The notes under the pieces are model-generated. The model worked only from the letters and a program-made list of their open reading frames with translations, was not told the origin of the DNA and made no database searches. The position numbers and the translations under genes are program-made. DNA of 64,000 bases from Chlorella sorokiniana (lineage: Eukaryota; Chlorophyta; Trebouxiophyceae; Chlorellales; Chlorellaceae). The stretch spans positions 434,001 through 498,000 of the forward strand of contig CP084608.1 in NCBI GenBank assembly GCA_025917655.1. The letters are read 5' to 3'. This document shows, piece after piece, positions 33,501-44,899 of this stretch (the first letter of the stretch is position 1; each line of letters starts with the position of its first letter).

Positions 33501-36500
33501 AGAACGGTGGCTTGACATGCTGCCGTCCGCCCACGCCGCCCTCCTGCGCTTTCCTTCCCGCAGTGGCCTGGATCCTGTCCCGCCTGGAAGCGCTGCGTGA
33601 GGAGCAGGCTGCCGCCGGGAACCCGCACTGGCAGCCGCCGCCCGTGGCGGTGCTGCCGCTGGGAACCGGTGCGCTGCCTGTGGGTGGGCACCGTGTGTGG
33701 GCACCGGGCGCATTTTTCTGTGGCCGTACATCGCCCGAGTGTTCCAACAGGCTGTCGGCGCCCTTACTGGCCACAGTTGCGGTCGCTCCTAGCGATGTCT
33801 GCGCCTTGTGGCCGGCCGCCAACATTTTGCGAAGCTGCGTGTGCGTGCGACCCCCCACCCCCCCGCCCCTACAGGTAACGACCTCGCCCGCTGCCTGGGC
33901 TGGGGCGGCGGCCACGGCGCGTGGCAGCAGGAGGGGTGGGCTCCATGCTGGCTGAAGTGCAGCACGCGGCACCCACACATGTGGACAGGTGGGGGAGCAG
34001 GTTTTCTGCAAAGGTTGTGCAGGGAGAAGCAAGGCGTTGCTGAAACGGACGGGAGCTGCTGGGTTCTTGCCCGTCGTGCCCTTTGCTGCCTGGTAGCGAC
34101 TGCCTGCCAGCCTAGCCGTTGCGGCCAAGCCAGCCCCTTCGCCTCGCAGGTGGAGCGTGGGCATCATGCCGCCGCCGCCGGCGGTGCAGGCGCCCACCAC
34201 TCGGGGTGAGCCGCCGCCGCCCGCCCGGCCCCCAGCGCCCTCCGTCTCATCGCCTGCATGCTCCTCAGGCCTCGCTTTCCATCAGCATTTCACACTCCCG
34301 ATGGCCGGCCCGGCCCTTGATCACCCATCCCGCCACCTAATGAAAGCAAAGGAAGTGGAGCTAACCCCAGGCATACCCCGGGCCCCAACCAAACCCCGCT
34401 GCCCCACACCCGCAGGGCGGCTGCAGGCGGCGCTGGCGGGCGATGCCTCCCGCCTGCAGTCCGTGGCCAGCATGGTGCTGCAGCGGGGGGTGGCGGTACG
34501 GGCGGTACCGCCCCGTCGTCAAGCAGATGACCAACTACCTGGGAGTGGGGGTGGATGCCAAGGTGGGGGCCTTTTAGCCTGTTTGCGAGGTGTTTGGTGG
34601 CGGCTGTGTGTTCACAATGATGGTGGCGGGTGTATGGGCGGGGGAGCGGAAGGGGCGCGGCGGCGAGCGGGCACGACTTGACCTGCCTTGCTGCCTTGCC
34701 TGCTGGAACACACATGGCCTGTCGGCCCTCGCCAGGGCAAGGGCAGCAGCTTTCTTGCGGGTGGGGTCATCAAGGCAGGGGGTGCGCTGCACAGCTTGGC
34801 TGCACCCCGCTCGCTCCGCCGCCTCCTGAAGAGGGCGAATTGAGACATATCTGCAGATCGCGCTGGAGTTCCATGCCATGCGGGAGCAGGCCCCTTTCTT
34901 CTTCACCTCCCAGCTGGGCAACAAACTCTGGTGAGCGGGGCGGTGGAGGGGAGGGGCCTGGTGCGGTGGGGTGGCTGAACCCACGTTGGGGGAAGGGTGT
35001 GTGCTGTTCAGCAGGGTGTGTGCCTGCTTGTGGTGGGTGCGGCCTTTGCCCTGCCGCTTCTGGGAAGGGGTCAAGGCGTCAAGGCAAGCATTTTGGGTGG
35101 GGATCGGGGGACACGGCCCAGCCACACCAGGCACTGCCATGTGCCCCGCCCGCCCGGCTTGTGCTCATCTCGCTGACCCGCATGCCACCCTGCTGCCGTG
35201 CCACAGGTACACGGCTGTCGGCGGGAAGGACATTGTCGCTGGGCATGCCTGCGCGGATCTCGCCAGCAAGCTGCGGGTGGGTGTGCGGATGCTCCCCTTC
35301 TTTTTGGCGGCACGGTGCTGCCTGCACCCCTGGCGCTGCTCCGCCTGGCTCTGCACCCCTTCAGCAGCTGTGCATGCCAGCAGCGCTCCCCGCGGGTCCC
35401 AGCTTGCTGCTGCGTTTGCTGCCCTGGGGGCTGCCCGCGACGGGTGCAGGTGACGTGCGATGGGCGGCCCGTGGCGCTGCCGCCCGGCACCGAAGGCCTG
35501 CTGGTCTTGAACATCAGCAGCTACATGGGAGGGGTGGACCTCTGGCGCAACGGCTACAGCTACAGCGAGCGGGGCGGCAGGAATGGCGGCAGGAATGGCG
35601 GCGGCGGCGCCAACGGCGGCGCACCTCAAAGCATGATGGATGGGAGGGTGGAGGTGGGCTGCTGGCTGCCAGCTCGCGGTTGCGCTGAGCCGGGCGCTAG
35701 TTGGTGGCTAATGGGGCCCTGTGGCTGCTGGGGGCCGGTCGGGGGCTAGTCAGGGGCTATGGCCTGAGCCGGGGCGCACTCCTCAGGCTACCAGCATGGG
35801 AGGGGCCTGCGAGGCGGGCTGGCACTGGCGCTGCACGCTCCGCACGCGCTTTCCGAACTCGCGCGCCTGCACCCTTTTGTGTCGCAGCTGGTGGCGGTGT
35901 TTGGCTCCTTCCACCTGGGGCAGCTGCAGGTGGGGCTGTCCCGAGCGGTACGCCTGGACCAGGGGCGGGACGTCACCCTGGCCAGCTTCTGCGCGCTGCC
36001 GATGCAGGTGGGTGGGGCCGATCTTTAGATGTAATGGGAAGGGGGCTGCGCAGGGTGCTGTTTCAGAGATAAGGAAATCGCGTGCTCGCTCAGATGGCCA
36101 TGCCCCTGCCGCCGCACCCCCGCACACCTATAGACCCCTTTCTCCCCCGCGCCTCACGCCCAACCCCTGCCCCCTCCTCCACACACTCACTGCAAAAGAT
36201 TGCAACTTCCTCCGGTTTCACAGGTGGACGGTGAGCCCTGGGTGCAGTCAGCTGCGGTGGTGGCGGTGGCTCGCTCCGGCCAAGCCCTGATGCTGCGCCG
36301 CGTGCGCAGCAAGCCGCTGGCGCGCATGATGCAGGTGGGGGCTCGCTGCTGCTCCTGGGCCTGGGCATTTTGCGTGGGAGGCTGGGCTCTGACGTGCTGC
36401 AGTTGGGGTGCTCAGCGCGATCGCTTGTTTCCACGGGCGACAGCCTGTGCATGGCTTCACACCGAGTCAGCACCCCCAACCCGGCTGCCCCTCATCTCCC

Positions 36501-36647
36501 CTGCATTCCGTCGCCTCTCTCCCCCAGGCTGTGTCCGAGGTGCTCGAGGAGGGCGAGCAGCGCGGCACCATCACCGCTGCGCAGCACCGGGCGCTCATGG
36601 GCGAGCTGTCGGCGCGGCTGCAGCCGCTGCTGCTGCACCCCGCCTGA
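30577..36647 (+). CDS. DGK: diacylglycerol kinase with N-terminal membrane segment and C1 domains
   Basis: Phosphorylates diacylglycerol to phosphatidic acid. Clear exons include 30577-31150, from 31359, about 32278-32709, 32902-33014, 33243-33341, 33564-33668, from 33873, about 34414-34552, 34857-34930, 35208-35276, 35450-35645, 35888-36007, 36224-36334 and 36528-36647. The N-terminus has a hydrophobic helix (WLLSLAATLLLAAAALGSLL). Two Cys/His-rich C1-type regions follow: CGVCLKG with CCTSCGTTVHDRC, and CLYCSEPAD with CHVQCWC. The catalytic domain shows PVLVFINTKSGPQAGAALRR, the ATP loop [29 protein letters not shown] and MTNYLGVGVDAK. The accessory domain follows (FFFTSQLGNKLW, LLVLNISSYMGGVDLW, VDGEPWVQS). 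The layout matches plant cluster I DGKs. At least four frame slips occur, for example at 30888-30893 and 33262-33275. An Asn/Gly-rich insert lies at about 35570-35630. Confidence 0.88.
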
Positions 36648-37487
36648 GCCTCGCCGCTGCCTGCGGGCGGCGCGGCCTGCAGCAGCCGTCCCAAGCCACC
36701 GAGCCGTCCCTGCGCTGGACTCCACTCTTCCCAAACTGCCCATCCCTGGTCTCCTGTACGATCGCTGCCCCCTGCAATGCCTCCTGCCAAGTGGATGCCA
36801 TGCACCTGATTTTATATAGCACACGCTTGGGCCGCATGTGCCGGGCCAATCCCAACATTCAAGAGGTCGCAGCCGCCTCCCGATCAGCATGACCGAGGAA
36901 GAATCAACAACAAATGGAGGCGGGGGCTGGCTGCCTGGCTGGCATGCCAAGACTGCTGCCCAACCAGTGCAGCAGGCCACCCCAGGGCAAGGGAAGCGGG
37001 CAGGGGTGAGGCATGTATCGAAACGGCGCGGCTGAGCCACGCAGAAACTGGAGAGACGAGCTGCCAGGCATGTGCGGGTCAAACGAAAGGGGGACGAACA
37101 AGCATATGCCTGTTGCGGACAATGGGGCCCCCGCTGAAAAAGGAAAACTGGGGGCGCGGGGCATGGCAGATCAGGGAACAGGGAGGGGAGGGTATGCCCG
37201 CAAGGAAGCACATGTGAGTTCTGCGGGGGAGGTCGCAAGTGAGAAGAGAGAGCAACCGCCGGAATGCGGCGGGTGGGCTGACCCATACGCTGCCGAGCAA
37301 TGGCGGCAGGGAGCCAGCATGACTGAGGCCTAATCTGCTTGCTAGTCGTGTCCTGGTGTTTGCCGGGAGAGCCCCCTCCCTGCAGAGTGTGCAAGGAGGG
37401 GGTGGTGTCCCATTCCTAGCCTGTATTGCTGCCAAATGCTGCCTAACGTGCAAGCCATGTTGCTGGCTTCAAAGCTGCTGCTGCTTT
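36648..37487. other. convergent intergenic region, DGK / BTB-domain gene
   Basis: No gene is seen in these 840 bases. It should hold the 3' UTRs of the two convergent genes. I found no clear TGTAA for either. Confidence 0.5.
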
Positions 37488-40400
37488 TTATGTTTGTGTT
37501 GGCGGGACAGGGCCGAACGGCGGCTGAGCCGAGGTTTGGGTTTGCTGGTTTGGGTTCCCATGCGCCGCACGCACCGCGCAGCTGCCGGCTACTGCATGCG
37601 CTGGCCGACCGACGACAGGCTGCCCTGGCGGTGGAGGCCGAGCGGCGGCGCGGGCTCCCGCGGGGCTGAGGTTGATGGGCCCCGAGCCGAAGCCGGAGCC
37701 GGCGGGGTGAGGCCCCAGCAGCGCTCGTGCAGCAGGTGGGCAAAGTGGGCGGCGGCGGCGCGGCACGACTCCCCGTCCGCGACCACACCCACGCATCGCC
37801 TGTCCAGGGGAGGGTTGGGAGGCAGACGCGAGGGGCGTGAAAAGGCTGCACAGCCGCGTGAAGAGCAGCGCAGGCACAGGCCAGGTGCGACGCTCGGGCG
37901 CCAGGCGGTCCCCAGCACACGCAGCGCAGCAGAGACCGGCCCATGCTCCGCGGGGCCGGGCGGCTGGAGCGGCGCTTCGGCCGCCCTGCCAGCGTCAGCC
38001 TTGCCCACAGCAGCAGCCAGCTCACCTGTGCAGTCGCACGCGGGCGGAGGTCGGCTGGGCTGCACCCGCACTCGGCGCAGCCGCCCTCAAAGTCGTCCCC
38101 TTGGGCCCACCACTGCTGCTCCATCAGCAGCACCTTCAGCTGGTCGTCCGCCAGCAGGGCGGCGTGCAGGCGGCGGCGCGGCGCGCGCGGCGCGGTCCAG
38201 GAACCACGCGGTGTGTGCCGCCCCGCGAAAAGCTCGCCGCTCAGCTGCTCCGCGGCGGCGGAGCCGGGCAGTCCTTGTCGCCGCGCGACAGCTGCTGCAG
38301 CGCCCACGGCAGCAGCCAGCCGACTGCAACGTTGGAGGGGAGCGGAGGCGCAGCGGCAGGGTTCAGCCACAAGTGCCTGGGTGCGGCGGCGCAAGCCCGC
38401 TGCTTCCACAAGCTGCGGAGGGAGCCCGCGCTGACGGCACATCGCCAGCATCCTACGGAACGCCCGCTTGCAGCACTGCTGCCCGTGGGCGCTGGGTGGA
38501 CAGCCACAGCATTGCCACTCAGTCACCACAGAAAACACCACGCTGGGTGGACAGCCACAGCATTGCTACTCGGTAACCACAGAAAAAACCGCTCAGCAAC
38601 CGCTCAGCAACCACTCACCCGTCTTGGTGAGGTAGTGCTGTACCCCCGCCTCCAGCGCCTGCGCCGCCGCCTCCTCCCTCGAGTCGCTGACCTGCTGCCG
38701 GTTGCCGACGCCGTGCAGCAGCTGGCAGAGGCGCGAGTCGCAGCGGTCACGCAGCTCGTGCGCGCCAAACCACTCGGCCAGCTTGAGCAGCTGCACCACT
38801 TGCTCCACCTACGCGTGGCGGCGGGGCGGCGGGGGCGCCGCCAAATGGAGCCTCTCACACGACAGCGATGGTGTGGAGTCTGGGTGATGAGAAAGAGCAG
38901 GGGAAGCAGCTGCCTCCAGGGCAGGGCGGCATGCCGCGGCCCCGGGAAGCCAGCTGAGTGCTGTTTGCCTGCAAGGCGGCTGCCAGCTTGGCGGGAAGCT
39001 GCCGTGCAGCCTCTGGCTGCTCCGGCGCCCACCCACCTCGCTGCAGCTGTGCTCCAGAGCGGCGCCAGACAGGGCTGCCAGGAAACGCTCCACGCCCAGC
39101 GGGGTGAGGGTGCCCACGATGCGGGTCAGGCTGCGTATCTGCAGGCAGATGGAGGCTCGGCAGCCAGGTGACGTCAGCAGGCCAGTAGCGGCAGGTAGCA
39201 GCCGAGTCACAGCAACGAAGAGAGTCGAGGTGAGGGGATGGCATTGCTGAGCGCCATCAATGCGTGTGCTTTGTGAATTGGGTGGCCAGAAAGGAAGGCC
39301 TCGGCGTGCGACACAGCTGCTGAAAAATCGGCAGATTGAGGCTGGCGAGGGCCGCGACAGGGCCTGCAACGATTGAACCCAGTTGCATGGCTTTGCGCAA
39401 AGCCTAAACGCGACCGTCAGCGCACCTGTTCTGAATCGAGAGCCACGATGGGCCGAGAGCCCGGCCCCTGCTTGCTAGAGTTGCGGAGAGACGACTCCAA
39501 CACGCTGCTCTTCTGAATGAACGTTGTGCTGAGGGGATAAAGGCGCTGCTGAAACTCCAAGTATGCTGTCAGGCTGTTGGGCTGCAGCCCCGGAGCGTAA
39601 CTCGTTACTTGCAGCATGTTCAAAGAAATATGCAGAGCAAAACATGCACACGAAAGTGACCAAAGGGTGCATGCCAGCGTCAACACGGTTTGAGGTGCAG
39701 GACGGTGTACGTCGCGGTCGAACATTGTTGCGACCTGAGGGCCACGACATACAGAGCCTACTCGCTAGAAACACGCCTCGGATCGATGTCGACCAAGGAC
39801 GGGGACGACCAGCAGACCAGCTCGGGTTTCATACTTGGTGGCGCTGGGCACGGAGAGGCGGCGCCTGCCAGAAGTAGGTTGGATGCAGAGCTGGTCACTG
39901 GAGGAGCAGAAATCAGTATGTTCTTATTACTGCTTGCAGTTACAACCAATATCATATTGCAAACACAGGGCTGGAGCAGTTGCAGCCTTGCCGAATGCCA
40001 GCGGGTTCCACACAGGCACATCACATTGATAAGCCCAAACAATGCAGAGCGTGAGCGCTCAGTGGCCGCCAAGCCTGGCTGTGGACTGAACGGCAAGCAG
40101 GGTTTACAGTAGGTGCAGCTGTGCCTGCAACGCGCGGAATAGTTTGCTGCAAATCAGCCTGCCGCTGCAGCTGCTGCCCTGTCCCGCTGGCTCACCCACG
40201 ACTGGGCAGCGCAGCTGCCTGCCGCTGATGAGCTGCTGGAAGGAGGGTATGGGCAGGCCTTCGGCCTCCAAGAAACCCGGTGCCGTCCACACAGTGGCCG
40301 AAAGGAACGTGCTAGACATCGCAGAAGCAAGCAGCCTGCAGGAGGGCAGTTGTGGTGGTAGGTGAGGGGTGGCACGCAGCCAAACAGCTGGGCTGTGATG

Positions 40401-40960
40401 GGAAGGGGGCAAGGTAAGCACCTCATAACTGCAGCAGCAGCGGCAAACAACCCCACTCACCAGTGCTCCGGGGATCAGCTGGGCAGGATGATGGTGCTGA
40501 CCTCCCCGCCCAGCGTGCACAGCGTGTGCAGCAGCTCAGGTGTGAGGGCCACAGGGCTGACCCGCAGCGGGGAGCCGCCTGGGAGCCCTGGCAGACGGCG
40601 CTGGTGGACCGGATTGTGCCGCTGGGGCTGGCCGCTGCCGCTGCCTGCCCCTCTGCATCACCTGCTGCACCGGTGAAAGTTGCCGCTGCCGCTGCTGCCG
40701 CCGCCACGTACCCGTCAAATTTGTCTGGAAAGTTCAGCTTGTTCCGCACGTTGTCCCCTGACCCAGGAATCCCCACGTATTTTCTGCGACGAGCCTCATC
40801 TGTGTGGTGCGGAGCAGCCTTCCCCAACAGCCTTCCCTGGTCGCGCCACCGGGCCGCATCGCCTTCAACTTGAAAAGGCTTCCAACGTGCGTCGCCCGGC
40901 CAATTGCACCAATCCTTTCCGGATTTTCCAGTGAGGACTGGGAAACGCTGGAAAGGCTTT
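37488..40960 (-). CDS. BTB/POZ-domain protein, possibly with AP2-like N-terminal segment
   Basis: Model with uncertain ends. Two minus-strand exons are clean: 39138-39038 (IRSLTRIVGTLTPLGVERFL) and 38818-38619, joined as CSEVEQVVQLLKLAEWFGAH and ELRDRCDSRLCQLLHGV. With the exon ending at about 39426 (LYPLSTTFIQKSSVLESSLR) they resemble the second half of a BTB domain, a dimerisation module often found in CUL3 ligase adaptors. Downstream pieces read VGWLLPWALQQLSRGDKD, LLADDQLKVLLMEQQWWAQ and DGESCRAAAAHFAHLLHERC; the frame slips several times. Upstream on the same strand lie exon-like pieces VALTPELLHTLCTLGGEVS, then a segment with GDAARWRDQGRLLGKAA and NKLNFPDKF, loosely like an AP2/ERF domain. 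Whether this belongs to the same gene is unproven; there could be two genes. No function is assigned. Confidence 0.45.
38491..38612. repeat. 51-bp tandem duplication plus 11-bp tandem repeat, intronic
   Basis: gctgggtggacagccacagc starts one unit at 38491 and a second at 38542; the two 51-bp units differ at only a few bases. They are followed by gctcagcaacc repeated twice. The whole block lies in an intron of the BTB-domain gene. Confidence 0.85.
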
Positions 40961-41187
40961 GTGCAGCCGGCCGGACGAGGCATGTTGAAGACCTTCAAGA
41001 CCGAAGACGATGCCGCCCGGTGGCGTGACAAGGGACGGCTGTTCGGGAAGGCTGCTCTGCACTGCGCAGGCTGACTGCCTGTTGAGGCTCGCTGCAGGAA
41101 GTATGTTGAACTTCATGGTTCAAGGGACAAAGTGCGGGCCGAGTTGAACTTCACAGACAAATTCGGGTTTGTGGCGGCAGCGCAACC
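40693..41187. repeat. head-to-head inverted duplication of an AP2-like coding segment
   Basis: The arm at 40693-40940 read on the minus strand and the arm at 40930-41187 read on the plus strand encode related peptides: GDAARWRDQGRLLGKAA versus EDDAARWRDKGRLFGKAA, and RKYVGIPGSGDNVRNKLNFP versus RKYVELHGSRDKVRAELNFT. The arms meet at a near-palindrome around 40925-40945. The plus arm has an in-frame TGA between the two blocks. The DNA of the best-matching stretch is clearly similar between arms. Confidence 0.8.
40930..41187 (+). pseudogene. degenerate plus-strand copy of the AP2-like segment
   Basis: One arm of the inverted duplication. It reads FPVRTGKRWKGFVQPAG, then EDDAARWRDKGRLFGKAA, a TGA stop, then KYVELHGSRDKVRAELNFTD, all in one frame. 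No start codon, splice sites or continuation are evident. A base error cannot produce this stop by a simple run-length slip, so decay of this copy is more likely than an assembly fault. It could also be a piece of a gene not otherwise visible. Confidence 0.5.
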
Positions 41188-42521
41188 ACATTAAATGTCA
41201 GGGGCCTTGGATGGTGTGCCCTCCAACCATCCGCCCTACCCACCTTCGACCTTGCTCGCGTTTTACGTTTCTTCTTGAACTTGCCCAGGCAGCCCCGCTG
41301 CCAGCAGTGGTGATCACCCGCGGCATCTGCAGCGCCCGAGCTGGCCCGCACCAGCAGTACACAAGGCAGGCGGGCCTGTGGCCCGTGGGGGCGGCAGCAG
41401 CGAGGGGGCGGTGCTGCAACAGCTGGGCTGTGCAGGTCAGCATGGAGGAGACAGTTGGCTGATTCACCAGAGAGTCCCACCTCCTTCTGGTGCTCACGCG
41501 CATGCCCACCTCCTCGGCGGCGGCGGCGGCGACATCAGGACGCCCTCTCGGACAGCGCCTGCCGGTCGCCTGCGGCCGGTGGGACAGGCAGGCACGGCTG
41601 GTGGATCACACGTGATCCCGCAACGTTGCTGCCCCATCCAAACACTCTTGACAGGCTACCTGGGGTGGCTGCGGGCAGACCGGTGCAAGCGGCGCCAGGC
41701 CCCCTAAGGCTGCTGCAGGCCTGGGCAGTGGGGCAGGGGCCTTGGACTCCCTGGCGATGCAGCTCACCGTGCTCTGCGATGGGCTTCTTACCCTTTCGGC
41801 GCCCCGGAGTCTCCCTTGCTGTTGGTGGTCGTGCGGCTGGGCCTCCTAGCGCAATCGGGCTCCTCGAGCAGCGCAAGAGGGGAAGGGAGCGGTGAGCAAG
41901 GCGGGAAAGAGCACCCGCCCTTCCACTCTTCCAAGGAAGGCCCGGGCACAGCTGCAGCTGGCTTGCCCGCCCGCGGGCGCCACCTGGGCCTCCGTCTTTT
42001 TCATGCTGCGCCATGAAGGAAGAGCGCTGTAGACGGGCGTGGTGCGGGGCACAAGGGCGGGGATGGGTTTGTGGGTGCCGCGCAGCTTCTGCAGTGGGGC
42101 CAGCAGTGCCCAGGCGCGGCATGCTGCCGCCGCTGCCCGCTGCGGCGGTGGAGCAGCAGCAGTGCATCTGCCTGCATCTGCAAACGCAGCCCTTGCACCT
42201 CCATTCTTCCACACTGTTGCTTCAAGCCCCCACGTTAATCTAATTCTTCCCCTTCCTTTCTCGGCTCTCGCAGCCTCTTGCCGCTCCCCTCTGCCCAGCT
42301 GCCGCCACTGGAGGAAAGGAGCCGATCTGGATCACGAAAGTAACCCGCTCAAACAGCGCATCTGCTGCGTTCCAACGGTCGCCGCGAACATTCAGAGCTT
42401 ACCTGGTCAGCTGCAGCCCCTCCTGGACTCCTCCCTGCCGCAGCAGGGCATCAACCCGTGCCCTCAGGCTTCACCGGAGAGGACTTGCTAGCTGAATAGC
42501 GTGAAATAACCTCAAGACGCA
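41188..42521. other. region without a well-supported gene
   Basis: A possible minus-strand gene is suggested by exon-like peptides: DVAAAAAEEVGMRVSTRRRW (near 41540-41480), MEVQGLRLQMQADALLLL (near 42215-42150), WRQLGRGERQEAARAEKG (near 42310-42245) and ARVDALLRQGGVQEGLQLT (near 42465-42405). They are helical and charged, and splice-like borders flank some of them, but I could not assemble a consistent reading frame and do not recognise a family. The end at 42521 is the start of the FNR-like gene. Confidence 0.3.
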
Positions 42522-44899
42522 ATGACAGCAGCTCTCCAGGTGCGGTTTCTCGCGTCTGCAGTGTCGGCACCCCTCCGCAAGTTTCGACACGCCACCCTGC
42601 TTTCTGTTGCATCCCCTTTGGCTGCGCAGACCACCCTGAGTTGTGGCGCCAGCGCCGCCACCTTGGGCAGCTGCAAGCGGACGACCTCCGCCAGGGCACC
42701 TGTTGACGGCCCTGCAAGGTGTGGGCAGTGCTCCTCGAGGATGCTGCCGCAGCGCCGTTCAGCCCCACAGGCGTGCTGCCCACAGCAGTCCCCCTAAGAC
42801 CTCCGTCATCTGCCTGTGCCGCAGGCAAGCCTTAGCGCGGCAGCGTGCGGCGCTGCCACGGCCGCCCGCCGCCGTGGCGTGGCCGCCGCCGCCGCCGCCG
42901 CTCCCAAGCGGACCAGGAGGAGGACCTCTGGCAGTTTGCTGACCGGGATCAGTGGTACCTGGCCAAATTCTGCGCCAGCGACCAGCCCGACTGGCACCCG
43001 GCGCGCTTCGTGCGCAGCACGCAGCTTGCACCCGGCGTCAGGTGCGGTGCAGGCCTGCGCCACATGCATGCCGGCCGAGCGCCCGGCGACGGTGGATCGC
43101 CTGCACGCTTGCGCGGCTGGAGCTCTCGCAAGGCGCTCACACAGCTTCCCATGTTCCCGCGGCAGCTCCCAGCATTACCAGGCCAGCCCAGCGCCCTCTC
43201 CAACCCCGCCCCCTCGCCCCCACCTGCCGCTTTCGCGCGGCGCCAGCTGAGGGACTGCCCAGACAACCGCTTGTGCTGCTGCCTCCGCAGGGAGGTGGTT
43301 CTGGAGTGCGAGGTCAGCCGGGAGCGCGTGCCGCTGCGCAATGCCTACAAGCACGTGGGCCAGGCGGCCAGCGTGCGCGTCAACAGCGCGGCGCCGCGGC
43401 GCCGTGGCCCCCAGCGCGCCGCCCTTCCCGCAGGCCCTCAACACGGAGGCCCTGCTGCGCGTGCGCGGCGACATGGTGGCCAACGAAATCAAGGTGGCTG
43501 AGCCTTGCTCCCGCCAGGCCTGGCTGCTATTGGCCTGCAGCCCGAAGCGGCAACAGCTCCCGTGCGGCAGGCCCTCGCACGGCGGCGGCCGCTGCCGCGC
43601 CGCAGCCCCGCTGCACCCGGCTGCCTGTGCCAGTGCATATACCGCCCTGCCCTCTTCTCTGCCGCTGCAGACGGTGAAAGAGGAGCTGAGCGTGGCGGCG
43701 GAGCTGCCGCTGTACGTGCGGGAGGAGCAGTACCCTGAGCTGTACCGCCTCAGCCAGGATGACGCCGTGGAGGTGGGCCCCTTCACGGTGAGCAAGGGCA
43801 GCTGCTGCCTTTGTGCTGCCAGCCGTGTTTGTATGTGTGTACAAGACGCCACGCGACTCTGGCCGCTGCTCGCGCATCCCAGCCAGCCTCAGGAACGCCT
43901 TGAAAGTGGCTGCGCTGGCTGCCTGGCAGCTGGGCGTTCTCTGTGGACCCCGCCCCCCCCCAAAAAACACACACACACACCCACACCCCACACCACCCCA
44001 CCCCTCCCCTGTGTTGCGCCTGCGTAGGGCGGCGGCCTGCAGCTGCGTGGCCCGATCTCCGCCGTCTTCCGCTACCCGACCGTGGTGCTGTTCTGTGAGG
44101 GGAGGGCATCGCGGCCGCCGCCCGCGCTGATCGAGGCGGGCACAGACCCCCGGGGCTCAGCCTCACCCGCAGGCCGGACGTGCGCATGTACTACCGGGTG
44201 CGCTTTCTTCCCTCCCTCCCGATCACTGCCCCTTGCACTGCCACGGACGCCGCGGCGGCGCGCGGCACACTGCGCTGTGCGTCGGCGGCGCCGCGCTGTT
44301 GCAGCCTGCCGCTCCGCTCGCCCGCGCCCTGCTGCCGGCACCCATCGGCCCGCACGCTGCGCCGCCGCAGGCGCCCAATGAGGCTGCGCTGTGCTACAAG
44401 GAGCGGTACGAGGAGTGGGGCAGGCGGTACAACGTCCGCGTCATCACCTCCACCCGCGACTCCTTCTCCGACATGTTTGACGACGACGAGACGCTGATGT
44501 GGGCTGCGCTGCGCACGCTGCGCGTGCTGAGCTGCGCCGTGCACCGCATGGCCTGCTGCAGGGGCTTGCTGGGTGCCCAAGCAAGTGGTGGCTGCTTGCC
44601 TGTTTGTGCTGTGGTGGTCATTCCAGCCACTCATGGGGCGCGAGTGCAGCGGAGTGTTGCCTGAAGCCCTTCCTGGAGTGCCCCCCCCCCCTCCACACCC
44701 CCACCCCACCGCCGTCGCCGCCCTCACCTGCAGGTACGAGCCCGACAGCACCGCTGCCGTGCTGCTCTGCGGCGGCGACGAGGAGGCCGAGGCGGCGGCG
44801 GCGGCGGCCTGCGCCGAGGCCGAGATTTCGGTGGTGGTGCGGCAGAGCCAGGAGGCGGAGCCCACAAACTACCTGCTCTACGGGAAGCCCAAGGACTGA
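42522..44899 (+). CDS. FAD/NAD(P)-binding oxidoreductase, FNR-like (pKIWI502 type), plastid
   Basis: Ferredoxin-NADP reductase-like flavoprotein of the plant pKIWI502 group; the physiological substrate is not established. Exons: 42522-42718, 42825-43041, 43291-43493, 43671-43787, from 44028 to about 44197, 44371-44498 and 44734-44899. Exon 1 is a transit-like leader (MTAALQVRFLASAVSAPLRK). The FAD part follows with VVLECEVSRERVPLRNAY and ALNTEALLRVRGDMVANEIK. The NAD(P) part reads GLQLRGPISAVFRYPTVVLF, then ALIEAG, DVRMYYR, and NEAALCYKERYEEWGRRYNV with VRVITSTRDSFSDMF, which match the group's YYGARN...Y.DRF..W region. The C-terminus ends EPTNYLLYGKPKD rather than an FNR-type aromatic. Frame slips occur near 42895-42915, 43390-43430 and 44095-44160. 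Borders inside exon 5 are unsure. Confidence 0.78.

Noticed and set aside
37356-38576. 406-codon plus-strand open frame
   Set aside because: Antisense to the 3' part of the BTB-domain gene; low-complexity Arg/Ala/Pro/Ser composition and no splice logic.
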